Source of the DNA: MD308 sp051888795
Lineage (GTDB): Bacteria; Bacillota; Clostridia; Lachnospirales; Lachnospiraceae
Direction: 5' to 3'
Assembly (NCBI GenBank): GCA_051888795.1
Contig: JBJFCD010000015.1
Coordinates: 1 to 64,000 of the forward strand
Length of the DNA stretch: 64,000 nt
Part shown: piece by piece, positions 41,478 to 51,037 of the stretch
How positions within the stretch are numbered: the stretch's first letter is position 1
How the letters are laid out: each line of letters starts with the position of its first letter
Translations under genes and position numbers: made by a program
Notes under the pieces: generated by a model
The model's database searches: none
What the model saw: the letters and a program-made list of their open reading frames with translations, nothing else
Told to the model about the DNA's origin: nothing

Positions 41478-42512
41478 ATGGAAGCATCTAAATCAGAGAT
41501 AAAATCTATCCAAGGCTTATCAGTATTAGCAATGCTTTGCCTTCATTTGTTTTGTCGCTATGACTTTTCAAATTTATACACACCGATATTTTACTTATTT
41601 GGGTATCCAATTTGTTTTTACTTTGCTCAAATATCAGATTTTTGTGTTATGGGATTTGCTTTTTGTAGCGGTTACGCCCATTATCTTTTATTTGAAACTG
41701 ATCGATTTTATTTCTACAACAGAATAAAAAGTCTTTTGAAATTGATTGTAAATTTTTGGATTGTTTTAATACTGTTTACTTTGATAAGCTTAATCATCGG
41801 AAATGGAGCTGAAATTCCGGGATCATTAAACGATTTTTTAGGGAATCTACTCCTCTACAACCTTAGTTATAACGGCGCATGGTGGTACTTATTAACTTAC
41901 ATAATCTTAGTTTTTACATCCATTCCTGTAATTAAACTAATTAAAAAACATAGCCTTATTATGTTCCTAGTCCTGACCTGTATTTACGGAGTATCCTATA
42001 TTATCCGTTTTAATCATCCGTCAGAAAACTGGTTCATACGACAGGCGTATTTATACGGCATGACGGTTTTTGAATACTCTATAGGAATACTATTCAGGAA
42101 ATACGAAGTATTTCGTAAAGCCTCCAATATATGGAATAAAATTCAAGGTAAGAGCAAATACGTCGGATTAGCCGTCGTAAATTTGATTTTAATCGCCGCC
42201 CACACCCTGATAACACATTCTCTTATTATCGCACCAGTTACCGGCACAATAATTTTGATTTCTTATCACCTGATTTATGATAAAACTAAACCTTTTGATA
42301 CTCTTGAGTTTATCGGAAACCATTCTACTAACCTCTGGTTAACTCATATGTTCTTTTTTCAATACATTTTTATAAATCTTGTTTTTGTTGCTAAATACCC
42401 GATTCTTATTTATTCGTTATTATTATTCATAACTCTAATTGTTTCAATCGGAATTAAACAAATACAAAAACCTTTTGATTTGCTGATTAACCAGATATTC
42501 AAGACAAAATGA
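41478..42512 (+). CDS. Acyltransferase-3 family membrane protein (prophage cargo)
   Basis: This 344-residue protein has about ten membrane segments. The N-terminus SEIKSIQGLSVLAMLCLHLF matches the start of acyltransferase-3 (OafA/NodX-type) proteins; the catalytic His is in LHLF. The family O-acetylates polysaccharides or wall sugars. The gene is strongly AT-rich, runs opposite to the late operon, and has its own ribosome site and terminator. That suggests a cargo gene active in the lysogen that changes the host surface. Confidence 0.82.
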   Translation: MEASKSEIKSIQGLSVLAMLCLHLFCRYDFSNLYTPIFYLFGYPICFYFAQISDFCVMGFAFCSGYAHYLLFETDRFYFYNRIKSLLKLIVNFWIVLILFTLISLIIGNGAEIPGSLNDFLGNLLLYNLSYNGAWWYLLTYIILVFTSIPVIKLIKKHSLIMFLVLTCIYGVSYIIRFNHPSENWFIRQAYLYGMTVFEYSIGILFRKYEVFRKASNIWNKIQGKSKYVGLAVVNLILIAAHTLITHSLIIAPVTGTIILISYHLIYDKTKPFDTLEFIGNHSTNLWLTHMFFFQYIFINLVFVAKYPILIYSLLLFITLIVSIGIKQIQKPFDLLINQIFKTK

Positions 42513-42522
42513 TAAAGATAGT

Positions 42523-42550
42523 GGGCGCGGACTCAATCCTCGCCCTTTCT
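42523..42550 (+). terminator. Terminator after the acyltransferase
   Basis: A 9-bp stem with one mismatch (42523-42531 with 42537-42545) and a 5-nt loop is followed by TTTCTATT on the plus strand. Confidence 0.65.
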
Positions 42551-42579
42551 ATTATGCCAGATAATAGAATATGTTTCCA

Positions 42580-43365
42580 TCAATAGAAATCTACCATTCG
42601 GTTTTCTATAACCTGTACTTGCTTTAACTTTCCTACGTGTGACCGATGTAGATTATCGTTCAACAATGTTGCGAACGTATAATCGTTTAAGCCTATCAGA
42701 TTGTATATATCAATTATCGGGATAGATAGGTCGCTGCAGATCTGGTTGATTAAATCTGTTTGATTTTTGCTATTGTAAGGCTTCGTATGCTCCGAGTCCA
42801 ACCAACCCGTCATTTTCTGTACATTGCAAACTGCAATACCAAGTTTCGGGTACGCAGTTTGTGCTGTTTTAATCATGTACCGTAGAGCACCGCCTGTCGT
42901 GTAAGTATCAAATTCGTTTTCTTCATTATCTAATGTGACATCTTTTAATGCGTCATTGGTTCCGAAATCAATAATGAGATTATCAGCAGTTGACATATCA
43001 AAGGCTTTCATTTCAGATACTTGGGAAGTAAAGTTTCTATCCTCCTGATATGCCTCCTGATTTGTAAATATACCTGATATTAAAGCATCAACCATTCCAA
43101 CACCACTGAAAGGATCATAGTTCGCAACTCCCATTTTTGCCATCGTAGTACCACCTTGACACCAGTTATAGCATTTTGCTCCGCTATGATATTGAAACAA
43201 ATAAGGAATTGTAACACCATCAGGTTGTGTGTAAGCATGAATGGAATCGCCAAGCCAGATAATATTTTTGTCTTTGAATTTACGTTGCAGTTCCGAAACA
43301 GTAGAACCGGAAGATGATGTGCCGTCGGATGTGATTTTATTTCCATTAATATCATACAAACTCAT
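42580..43365 (-). CDS. SGNH/GDSL hydrolase, tail-associated esterase
   Basis: This 261-residue protein has a GDSL block IIWLGDSIHAY (Ser41), an FGTND block near 143-147 and NLHRSHVG near the C-terminus, giving Ser, Asn and His of the SGNH fold. SGNH enzymes in phage tails remove acetyl or other esters from surface glycans. Its start overlaps the stop of the upstream BppU-like gene, so it is probably part of the adhesion device. Confidence 0.82.
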   Translation of the reverse strand: MSLYDINGNKITSDGTSSSGSTVSELQRKFKDKNIIWLGDSIHAYTQPDGVTIPYLFQYHSGAKCYNWCQGGTTMAKMGVANYDPFSGVGMVDALISGIFTNQEAYQEDRNFTSQVSEMKAFDMSTADNLIIDFGTNDALKDVTLDNEENEFDTYTTGGALRYMIKTAQTAYPKLGIAVCNVQKMTGWLDSEHTKPYNSKNQTDLINQICSDLSIPIIDIYNLIGLNDYTFATLLNDNLHRSHVGKLKQVQVIENRMVDFY

Positions 43366-45350
43366 TATTCCGATACCTCCTCATAACTAAATGTCCCGAT
43401 ACCTTTGTTTTCATGAAACTTACCAGTCACAGTGTCATACATACCAATTTTCCCCACGATCATTGCAGGTACAAATTCATGCAATAATTCGTTTGTGGAA
43501 TCATCATAAACTTTAAACCAATATACTGTGGTATCAGCAGGAACATAATTCGCCATATTTCCCGGATTCGTCTGTTCGTTATAATTCACTTTAAACAAGT
43601 ATAAAGGAATAATCGGAAGAGTTTCACTGTCTTCAAATGAAACAGTACCGTTTGTTACATTCGATTGTTGTGTCGTATATTCAGCATCAAGATAAACAGC
43701 CTGTAAACCGCTTTTCAGCACAAAATAAAATTGTTTATTTGTAAGCAAATTCGCATCTGTTCCGTTCCAAGTTCCGATATTTGTATTGTTTAATCCGTTT
43801 AACATGCAAGAAATTGACATTTTTTGCGCATTGTACAAATACAAATTTTTATAAGCTGTGCCAACGTTGTACATATCAGCACCAAAGAAATATTTTGTAG
43901 GTTCTGATAACTTCATACAAAATTCGTATCTGTGACCAACGTCTGCCAATACTTCAGTATCAATATATGAATTTCCATCTCCAGTGATAGATTTTAAGAT
44001 CGTAATTTCTTCTGTGCTTCCTGATTGCTTTGCACTTGCTGTGACAACAATGTTTCCTGTAGCACTGCCAATTGTAATTACTCCATCTGCGTATGCAATA
44101 TCAGTAATATCAATACCACCCATTGTTACAATTACAGAATCAAATTCATGACCTGTGTCTGGTGTAAGATTTGCTTCATAAGGACTGTTTTCTGTAATAG
44201 TAGTTACTGGATTATCCGTTGACACATTTGTAAGATTGTTCGTGATTGTATATGTTACGATTTCAGACTCTACCGCCACTGTTACTTCACAACTTGCAGA
44301 GTAACTTCCTGCTTTTGCAGTTATCGTACAGGAACCATTTGAAACAGGTGTTACAACGCCATTTGCGACAGTCGCAATTTCTTCATTATCTGATTCCCAT
44401 GTAACTTTATCTGTGCTGTTCGAAGGTTCCACAGTTACCACCAAAGTCTGTGTTGCTGAATCTGTAAAGGATAATGTTGTCTTGTTAAGCGTAATACCTG
44501 TAGCTGGAACAGTTTCACCATTTCTTAAAATAGCAATCAACTCTGTCCATTTAGAGCCGCCATCGGCAGTGGTGTATGCAAGATAATTCCCCACTTCTTC
44601 CAATTTGTCAATTGCTTCTGTGGAGAGTCCAGTTCCAGTCTGTTTACCAATCTCCCCAGAAAGTGAACTAATATCTTCCGTGTTTTTATTCAGTTGTGCT
44701 TTTTCATCTGCTGTCATTCCGGACGGTGGATTCTCATCCATATAATTATTCACATACCCCTGCATCGCCTCCGGAGTTGCAATGGCTTCCACCTCATCCA
44801 TCCGGTTCAGTAGCTGTGTGATGATATCCGGATATTTTTCTTCAATCGCTTCTCCGTCTGGTAAAGTTAATAATACCGTTCCGACTGCAGGTGTTGTTTT
44901 CCACCTTGTCTTTAACGAATCCCCATCTGCGAATTTTGCCACAACTGCAAATCCGATAAATCCAGGATTTTTAAGGACATTCCCGGATAACTTCCATGAG
45001 AATGTGATATAATCCCCATCCACCGCCATGTCTTCACAATAATACATATCTGGTGTCGTGTCCGGAATCGAGGTTATATTCTTCTCTTTTACTGACATAT
45101 AAGAAATGTATATCCGGTGCTTGGATAAGTCGATGTTGTCTCCCACGATTTTCGGGCATTTGAAATATTTTCTTTCAACATCACATTCCCCAGATGTTCC
45201 AAATAATGTCTCGCTTGCCGGTACATTGATCATTCTTGTTTCCGGATCAATCATTAAGATATCATTCACCGGTTCCACCAAATAAGTTTCCGGATTCGCT
45301 TCCATCTCTGCAAGAATCTGCGCTTCTAATTCTTCTGTTGTACTAGCCAT
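43365..45350 (-). CDS. BppU-like tail/baseplate protein with Ig-like domain
   Basis: This 661-residue protein has a BppU-type N-terminal region (about 20-180) containing CDVERKYFKCPKIVGDNIDL, then a short coiled segment. An Ig-like Big_2 domain follows (about 283-362: ITLNKTTLSF, VTWESDNEEIATVANGVV), then a C-terminal jelly-roll-like region from about 450. This is likely a receptor-binding or upper baseplate protein. It overlaps the next gene upstream. Confidence 0.7.
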   Translation of the reverse strand: MASTTEELEAQILAEMEANPETYLVEPVNDILMIDPETRMINVPASETLFGTSGECDVERKYFKCPKIVGDNIDLSKHRIYISYMSVKEKNITSIPDTTPDMYYCEDMAVDGDYITFSWKLSGNVLKNPGFIGFAVVAKFADGDSLKTRWKTTPAVGTVLLTLPDGEAIEEKYPDIITQLLNRMDEVEAIATPEAMQGYVNNYMDENPPSGMTADEKAQLNKNTEDISSLSGEIGKQTGTGLSTEAIDKLEEVGNYLAYTTADGGSKWTELIAILRNGETVPATGITLNKTTLSFTDSATQTLVVTVEPSNSTDKVTWESDNEEIATVANGVVTPVSNGSCTITAKAGSYSASCEVTVAVESEIVTYTITNNLTNVSTDNPVTTITENSPYEANLTPDTGHEFDSVIVTMGGIDITDIAYADGVITIGSATGNIVVTASAKQSGSTEEITILKSITGDGNSYIDTEVLADVGHRYEFCMKLSEPTKYFFGADMYNVGTAYKNLYLYNAQKMSISCMLNGLNNTNIGTWNGTDANLLTNKQFYFVLKSGLQAVYLDAEYTTQQSNVTNGTVSFEDSETLPIIPLYLFKVNYNEQTNPGNMANYVPADTTVYWFKVYDDSTNELLHEFVPAMIVGKIGMYDTVTGKFHENKGIGTFSYEEVSE

Positions 45351-45660
45351 TCTGTTTCACCTCCGCATTTCCTGTTGTGATTCGGTATCCTGGTTTGATT
45401 CCGATTACAGATACTTTGAATTCCTTTTTAGCTAACACTTCTTCCGGAATGATGCAGGCATTTCCGACGAGTCGTTCCGGTACGGGATTCGAATCTAAGT
45501 ATGTACGGAACTCTGCAATCTTGGCGCATCCGTTCCACTCTTCGTCGAATGCAAAGCTTGCTTTTAAATATCCGGACGTGCCCGACTGCAGACCAGAGAA
45601 ATCACATAAAGGATCTTGCTTTACTGTCTGGCCAGACACAATAAATTTCAATTCTCTCAT
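45343..45660 (-). CDS. Small tail-region protein of unknown function
   Basis: This 105-residue, beta-rich soluble protein contains MRELKFIVSGQTVKQDPL and VGNACIIPEEVLAKKEFKVS. It overlaps the BppU-like start by 8 bp, and a palindrome lies just upstream of its AGGAGG. Genes of this type sit beside BppU-like genes in Firmicute phages. I do not know its role. Confidence 0.6.
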   Translation of the reverse strand: MRELKFIVSGQTVKQDPLCDFSGLQSGTSGYLKASFAFDEEWNGCAKIAEFRTYLDSNPVPERLVGNACIIPEEVLAKKEFKVSVIGIKPGYRITTGNAEVKQNG

Positions 45661-45671
45661 TATCTACCTCC

Positions 45672-45687
45672 TGTGCGACGTCGCACA
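45672..45687. repeat. 16-bp palindrome copy 2
   Basis: This is identical to the palindrome at 38950-38965. Here it precedes the AGGAGG of the gene at 45343-45660 with no gap. Confidence 0.75.
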
Positions 45688-45698
45688 TTAAATCAATC

Positions 45699-46571
45699 TT
45701 ACCTTATCCTGATCGCATGTATATATCCGAAGCCTGCCGGACAGGTAAGTGTTGAATTACTGCCCTGCATTAAATTCAAAAAGAATGCCGATGTAGAATC
45801 AATTTTTACAATTTTTACTATCTGTAAATTTGTTACCCCTGACGGAGATGCAGCTGCTCCTACATCAATATCCGTAGAATTATTACCCGTCTCACTGATA
45901 TTAGCACGCCGATACCCTGATGCGTTTGCGGAAAAACGGGCATTTCCTATCAAGATCCATGTTCCGGCTGGTAAAGCAGTAAAGGTAACATATTTTGAAG
46001 TACCACTTGGAATACTTACATCTTGGCTATTAACTGAAGTATTAACAGCGCCAATGGATCCATCTAACTCATTATATTTTTCAAACAAATCGTCAGTTGT
46101 CTTAGCAACCGTCAGTAGCTTCTTCACCTCAGTGACACTGATTCCATCATAGTGGATTTCTAAGTATGGACAGTCATCGATCAGATCTCCTTCCTGAAGA
46201 TCTCCGGCTTCATAACTCGGTGCAACCGGCGAAGATTCATCCGGTGTTCCCTGGATCAATACCCACGATGAATTTTCTATCTTGGTTTCATCATTTCTTG
46301 TATATCTTGCTACAACCAGATCTATCCTCTTGACTCCCTGAGAACCGTTCGTCAGTTCAATCTCGTCATAATTTTCAACAGAAGAAACATTTCCATGATG
46401 TGCAAGCATCCCGCTTTTGATCCTAAGCAGGTTATTTGATACAAGTTCCGGCTCCAGATTGTCATCTCCACTCAAGATATAACTCCCATGTCCGATTGTT
46501 CCGTCTATGATCTGGCGGAATTCATGTGACGATACATGAGGCGTCCCTGTCTTTCCGGATACTATTTTCAT
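45699..46571 (-). CDS. Phage tail fiber-like structural protein
   Basis: This 290-residue protein has an N-terminal region (KTGTPHVSSHEFRQIIDGTI) and central VVARYTRNDETKIENSSWVL. A Ser/Ala-rich C-terminus follows. It resembles the distal tail protein that links Gp37-like proteins to fibers in siphoviruses. Its start overlaps the upstream gene's stop (ATGA type). The family is uncertain. Confidence 0.65.
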   Translation of the reverse strand: MKIVSGKTGTPHVSSHEFRQIIDGTIGHGSYILSGDDNLEPELVSNNLLRIKSGMLAHHGNVSSVENYDEIELTNGSQGVKRIDLVVARYTRNDETKIENSSWVLIQGTPDESSPVAPSYEAGDLQEGDLIDDCPYLEIHYDGISVTEVKKLLTVAKTTDDLFEKYNELDGSIGAVNTSVNSQDVSIPSGTSKYVTFTALPAGTWILIGNARFSANASGYRRANISETGNNSTDIDVGAAASPSGVTNLQIVKIVKIDSTSAFFLNLMQGSNSTLTCPAGFGYIHAIRIR

Positions 46572-47557
46572 TCTTCATCCTCTCCTTCCAATGTATAGGT
46601 TTTAGAAACAACATCATCTGTAATGCTGTACACAATATTCTCAATCGGCTTTGCAGCATATAAGCCTGTCAGGTAATCCCTGCCACCGACAATGTCTCCA
46701 ATATCGGCTTCTATCCCGAGACTGGCCACATCCATTTTGAATGTCTTCTTATTGCATAGCTTTTTCAGTTCTTCCTCCGATTGGGTGCGAAGTTCGTCAG
46801 TCTCCGTTGAAGTGTTTTCATATACCTTTGCAATCTCATCCTTTCCGGTATAATACTGCGTTTCCCGGAAACTTCCATCCGGCCACACATATAGATGAAA
46901 TACGTTTCGGTCCTGCAGCTCGCCTTTCCCTGCTACGATCAGATGATTCACGCCATTCCTCTTATCATCCATCGTATAATTGAGTCTGCAGTCTTTTGAC
47001 AGCTCAATCCGTTTAGAATAATCTACTGCCGGAACTGCCTCTACCAGTACATAATTGGGCTCTCCTTTCACACGTTTATGTGAAATACGAAGTTTATACC
47101 CGACGCTTTTTAGCATCTTTGTAATTCCATCCAGCAGTGTACAATACCGGTCAAACTGATAATCCGAAACATTCACACCCGTATCATCTGATGAAACTAC
47201 AAACAGCCCGTCAAATTCAGGCTCTATCAGTGTTTTCATAACTGTATGTAATTCTCCACTGACAATCTTGTAATCACTTCCTGATGGTGGCTGTATCACT
47301 TTGTTCCCGAGCATGCCTCTCCATGTATAGCCTTTTACTTCCACATAATCCAGAGTGGTATCTGTAAGCATTTCACCTATGATTCCTCCATGCTCTGTGT
47401 CAGGAACATATATCATGCTGGAGAAGGTCAGTTCCTTAAACCAGTTTGATCTGGCTATCTGCAGGGAAAACTCCTTACTCTCTCCGTTTGGATTTATTGT
47501 CAGATTTGCATCTTTGATTGAACCTATCTCTTTTTGTTCTGTTGCCAGTATTACCAT
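46568..47557 (-). CDS. Siphovirus Gp37-like tail protein (ReqiPepy6 type)
   Basis: This 329-residue protein begins MVILATEQKEIGSIKDANLT and contains VEVKGYTWRGMLGNKVIQPP, HTVMKTLIEPE and a late DIGDIVGGRDYLTGLYAAKP. This pattern is typical of ReqiPepy6 Gp37-like tail proteins, which lie between the distal tail protein and fibers. It overlaps the Dit-like gene by 7 bp. Confidence 0.75.
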   Translation of the reverse strand: MVILATEQKEIGSIKDANLTINPNGESKEFSLQIARSNWFKELTFSSMIYVPDTEHGGIIGEMLTDTTLDYVEVKGYTWRGMLGNKVIQPPSGSDYKIVSGELHTVMKTLIEPEFDGLFVVSSDDTGVNVSDYQFDRYCTLLDGITKMLKSVGYKLRISHKRVKGEPNYVLVEAVPAVDYSKRIELSKDCRLNYTMDDKRNGVNHLIVAGKGELQDRNVFHLYVWPDGSFRETQYYTGKDEIAKVYENTSTETDELRTQSEEELKKLCNKKTFKMDVASLGIEADIGDIVGGRDYLTGLYAAKPIENIVYSITDDVVSKTYTLEGEDEE

Positions 47558-48333
47558 AGCGCTTCTCTCCTCTTCAAATGCAGTGTAAGATCATACCCGA
47601 AGTCTCCTGACCAGCTAAAAGTAATCAATCCGGACGGAATCTTTTCAAACACGGAATACTCATAGCCTCTTTCATCAAACAAATTTGAAGTTGTTCCATT
47701 GGAAAGATATTTCATGATCGTATTTTCATAGCTGTCTATGATCAAATACTCGTTTTTCTCCAGCGAAGTAAAAACTTCATAAGGATGACCATTGATCAGA
47801 ATTTTAGGATTCACACATGGTCCGTATATGATCATTTCAAAATCACTTGCTGTAACATGATCGATTTCCCATTGTTTCACGTCATTTTTTTCTGCAGTAA
47901 AATCAAATTCAAAATCAAATTCAAAGTCCAATCCGTCAGCATCTACTTCCTGTACTTGCGGATAAAAGCTTTTCGAGACATCCTGGCACCATTCCAGTTT
48001 AGGAGCGAAAAATTTGAGTTCTACTTCAGAATACACATAGCCTTTCCAACTGCTTTTCTTAGATTCCTGTATCCGGCATCTCAAATAAGATCCATTTACA
48101 AATAATTTGCCGTAGACCCCTTTTTCAGAATCTACGGCCAAAATGCTGTATAAATGTTCCATATTCTTAATAAACTCTGACCGGTTGCCGAACACGTCAA
48201 TGTCTACCTTCTTCTCATATCCGTCTGATGATTCGTTCCAGTCAGAGTCATACCAGTCAGCATCCACTACCCGGTATGGCGCTTTTAATAAATTCAGTTT
48301 TTGTCCTTTTGAATTTTCATAATATACTACCAT
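47551..48333 (-). CDS. Phage distal tail protein (Dit-like)
   Basis: This 260-residue protein begins MVVYYENSKGQKLNLLKAPY and has WKGYVYSEVELKFFAPKLEW in the middle, as in Sipho_tail/Dit proteins. The C-terminal half is beta-rich. It follows the tape measure gene with overlap, the expected position. Dit forms the hub at the tail tip. Confidence 0.78.
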   Translation of the reverse strand: MVVYYENSKGQKLNLLKAPYRVVDADWYDSDWNESSDGYEKKVDIDVFGNRSEFIKNMEHLYSILAVDSEKGVYGKLFVNGSYLRCRIQESKKSSWKGYVYSEVELKFFAPKLEWCQDVSKSFYPQVQEVDADGLDFEFDFEFDFTAEKNDVKQWEIDHVTASDFEMIIYGPCVNPKILINGHPYEVFTSLEKNEYLIIDSYENTIMKYLSNGTTSNLFDERGYEYSVFEKIPSGLITFSWSGDFGYDLTLHLKRREALW

Positions 48334-50762
48334 GCCGGCACTGCTCCTTTCGGTAATGGCTTATCTATCCTTTCTGTTCCAAGGAAGATCGGTCTACTGT
48401 CTCGCTCTTTGTTGAGCTTCCTTTGCTTGCGCTCCCATTCATCCAAGAATCCCTTCCACTCAGAAGATTCCAGAGCTTTCTTTCTGCTCACAGACTCTAC
48501 GGAATTGGTTGTCGGTATGGACACGCTGTCAATTGCTTCGCCCTGCAGAGATTTTACAATAGTGCTTAATTTTATCTGGAGTGAATCCACGTCTATGCTT
48601 TTTACTGCTTTTTCAAGATTTTCATTGATATCATCGACTGGAACATTATCCTCAAATCCGACACCAATACCTAATGCCATATACTTACCAACCTGATCAC
48701 GGAACACCGTAGACGGAGAATGAATTCCAAGGAAATTCTTAGCAGCATTAAGCGCTGATTTAGCAGCTTTTTTCGCCGCAGAAACAATCGTTCCCACGGC
48801 TCTGGTAATTCCGTTTGCAATTCCAGTAATGACCGCTCGTCCAACACTTGCCCAGTTTATGCTCTTGAAAGCGCTCATCGCACTGGATCCGACTGATTTT
48901 AATGCAGATGACACCAAATTTCCTGCTGATTTCAAACTGGTAGATATAAAAGTGATAATCGCTTTTCCTACCTGAGACCATTTAATATTTTTGATTGCAG
49001 CAAGACCATCTTCACCGATTTTCTTCAAGGCACTCTTAATTGTAGGAGCAACTGACTTGATTCCTTTTCCCAGGCTCGATATCAGATTTTTCCCGAGCTT
49101 TATCATGCTCGAAAGGGACATGACATTAACGATTGCTTTTAATATCGCTCCCGCATTCGCAATGATCAGAGGAAGATTGTTAATGATTCCTTTCCCGAGT
49201 TCGGCGATCATTGCAAGACCAGTCCCAAGAAGTGTCCCTATTGCATTGTAAATCGCATTCGAAAATTCATTGATAATCCGCGGTCCTTCCTGGATCAATG
49301 TAGGAAGACTATTTATGATCCCGGAAACAAGTCCGACCAGAATGGATATACCGGCTTGTACAATTGTTGGAATATTCGAAATCACCGCATCCGCCAGAGT
49401 TACAATCATATTCAGTGCCTGCGGTACCAATGTCGGGAGCTGCGCTCCAATTCCCTGTGCAAATGATGCAATCACTTCAACAGCAGATGTCAGCATCCGA
49501 GGTGCTACTTTCTGAATGCCTGTCATGAGATCAGAAACAATCTCTCCTGCCTGATCTGTAACCTTTGGAGCCGCCGCTTGAATACCTGTTATTAAATCTG
49601 CAATGATTTGCGTACCTGCAGAAATTAATCCGCCCGCACCATCATCTTTAAAAGCTTGTGTGAGTTTATTGATCTCTTCTATTCCGGTCTTCGCAATGTC
49701 AGTAAGCGGTTCTTTGATTGAATCATATAATTCAAGTCCAAGTGCTTCTGCTGATGATTTTAAAATCGTCAGCTGCCCTTGCAAATTATTATTCATCGTC
49801 TCCGCCATCTGTGCAGCAGCGCCATCGCATGAATAAATAGACGATTCAAGTTTTTTGAAATCCGAATCGGACGTATTCACTATCGCCAACAGACCCGTCA
49901 TAGCTTCTTGTCCACCAAGAGCTGAAGCTATCTGTGCAGACTCTGCTTCGGATAATCCAGAAAATCCATTTCTGAGGTCCACCATTACCTCATTAAGCGA
50001 TTTCATATTTCCGTGGCTATCCGTCAGCGATATCCCCAATTTCTGCATTGCTGCATCTACTTCATCAGTTGGCTTAGTCATTCTCGACATAATGGCTCTA
50101 AGTGCGGTACCTGCTTGTCCAGCTTTTATTCCGCTATTTGCCATCAATCCAATTGCAAGTGCTGTATCTTCTGCAGAATATCCTAATGCTCCAGCTACAG
50201 GAGCAACATACTTAAATGTTTCTCCCATCATGCTGACATTTGTATTTGCATTAGATGAAGCCGCTGCCAATACATCTGCAAAATGACCGGATTCGGATGC
50301 AGACATTCCAAATGCCGTCAATGCATCTGTTACGATATCCGAAGTTGTTGCCAGTTCCTCTCCGGACGCGGCAGCAAGGTTCATGATTCCCTCGATACCA
50401 TTGAGCATATCTTCTGTCTTCCAGCCTGCCATAGCCATGTATTCCAAGGCTTGTCCGGATTCTGTAGCTGAAAACTTCGTTTTCTCCCCCATCTCTTTTG
50501 CCTTTTCCGTCAGGGAATCAAATTCATCTCCAGTAGCACCAGATATAGCCTGAACTTTTGACATTTGAGTTTCAAAACTCATTCCAATTTTCACAGTTGC
50601 TTCACTACTAGCCCTGACTATAGCATCTAAACCGTCTTTTATTACAAGACCAGTTAACGTACCGAGCGCTGTCTTTGCAATGCTTCCGATCTTGTTTATT
50701 CCAGAATTAAAACCACCAGAATCAATACTTGTATCAAATTTTAAAGAGCCATCGTAACCCAT
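48327..50762 (-). CDS. Phage tail tape measure protein
   Basis: This protein has 811 residues from the ATG at 50762 (MGYDGSLKFDTSIDSGGFNS). It has the PhageMin_Tail region with LEYMAMAGWKTEDMLNGIEG and QEAMTGLLAIVN, then long hydrophobic Ala/Ile-rich segments (about 400-680) and a LGIHSPSTVFRDQVGKYM block. It sets tail length and may help DNA entry. Its length suggests a fairly short tail, roughly 120 nm by the usual 0.15 nm per residue. Confidence 0.92.
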   Translation of the reverse strand: MGYDGSLKFDTSIDSGGFNSGINKIGSIAKTALGTLTGLVIKDGLDAIVRASSEATVKIGMSFETQMSKVQAISGATGDEFDSLTEKAKEMGEKTKFSATESGQALEYMAMAGWKTEDMLNGIEGIMNLAAASGEELATTSDIVTDALTAFGMSASESGHFADVLAAASSNANTNVSMMGETFKYVAPVAGALGYSAEDTALAIGLMANSGIKAGQAGTALRAIMSRMTKPTDEVDAAMQKLGISLTDSHGNMKSLNEVMVDLRNGFSGLSEAESAQIASALGGQEAMTGLLAIVNTSDSDFKKLESSIYSCDGAAAQMAETMNNNLQGQLTILKSSAEALGLELYDSIKEPLTDIAKTGIEEINKLTQAFKDDGAGGLISAGTQIIADLITGIQAAAPKVTDQAGEIVSDLMTGIQKVAPRMLTSAVEVIASFAQGIGAQLPTLVPQALNMIVTLADAVISNIPTIVQAGISILVGLVSGIINSLPTLIQEGPRIINEFSNAIYNAIGTLLGTGLAMIAELGKGIINNLPLIIANAGAILKAIVNVMSLSSMIKLGKNLISSLGKGIKSVAPTIKSALKKIGEDGLAAIKNIKWSQVGKAIITFISTSLKSAGNLVSSALKSVGSSAMSAFKSINWASVGRAVITGIANGITRAVGTIVSAAKKAAKSALNAAKNFLGIHSPSTVFRDQVGKYMALGIGVGFEDNVPVDDINENLEKAVKSIDVDSLQIKLSTIVKSLQGEAIDSVSIPTTNSVESVSRKKALESSEWKGFLDEWERKQRKLNKERDSRPIFLGTERIDKPLPKGAVPAW

Positions 50763-50815
50763 ACTATCCCTACCTTCCTCAGATAGCACAGGCTCAATGG
50801 CTCAATTTAAAGTGC

Positions 50816-51037
50816 TTAAATCTTCACTTCTATTTCATTTTTGCATACACGACACTTGATAAACAAATGACTGCATCGTGTCGTATTATCAATAATCGCC
50901 AACTTAGCACCACACTTCGGACACTTATACCACCGTCTTTCTATCGGGGGAATCCGAATTTTTTTAATCTTATGATTAAATGCTTTGACATCAATCCTAG
51001 CATCTATATAATCAATATCTGTCTTTCTTTTTACCAT
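50816..51037 (-). CDS. Com-like zinc-ribbon protein
   Basis: This 73-residue protein has a basic N-terminal half and a C-terminal zinc ribbon (Cys39, Cys42, Cys62, Cys65, with Cys55 between). The pattern KCPKCGAKLAIID...FIKCRVCKNEIEVK recalls phage Mu Com. It overlaps the Gp15 gene by 7 bp. It may regulate translation of a neighbouring gene, but this is only analogy. Confidence 0.6.
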   Translation of the reverse strand: MVKRKTDIDYIDARIDVKAFNHKIKKIRIPPIERRWYKCPKCGAKLAIIDNTTRCSHLFIKCRVCKNEIEVKI

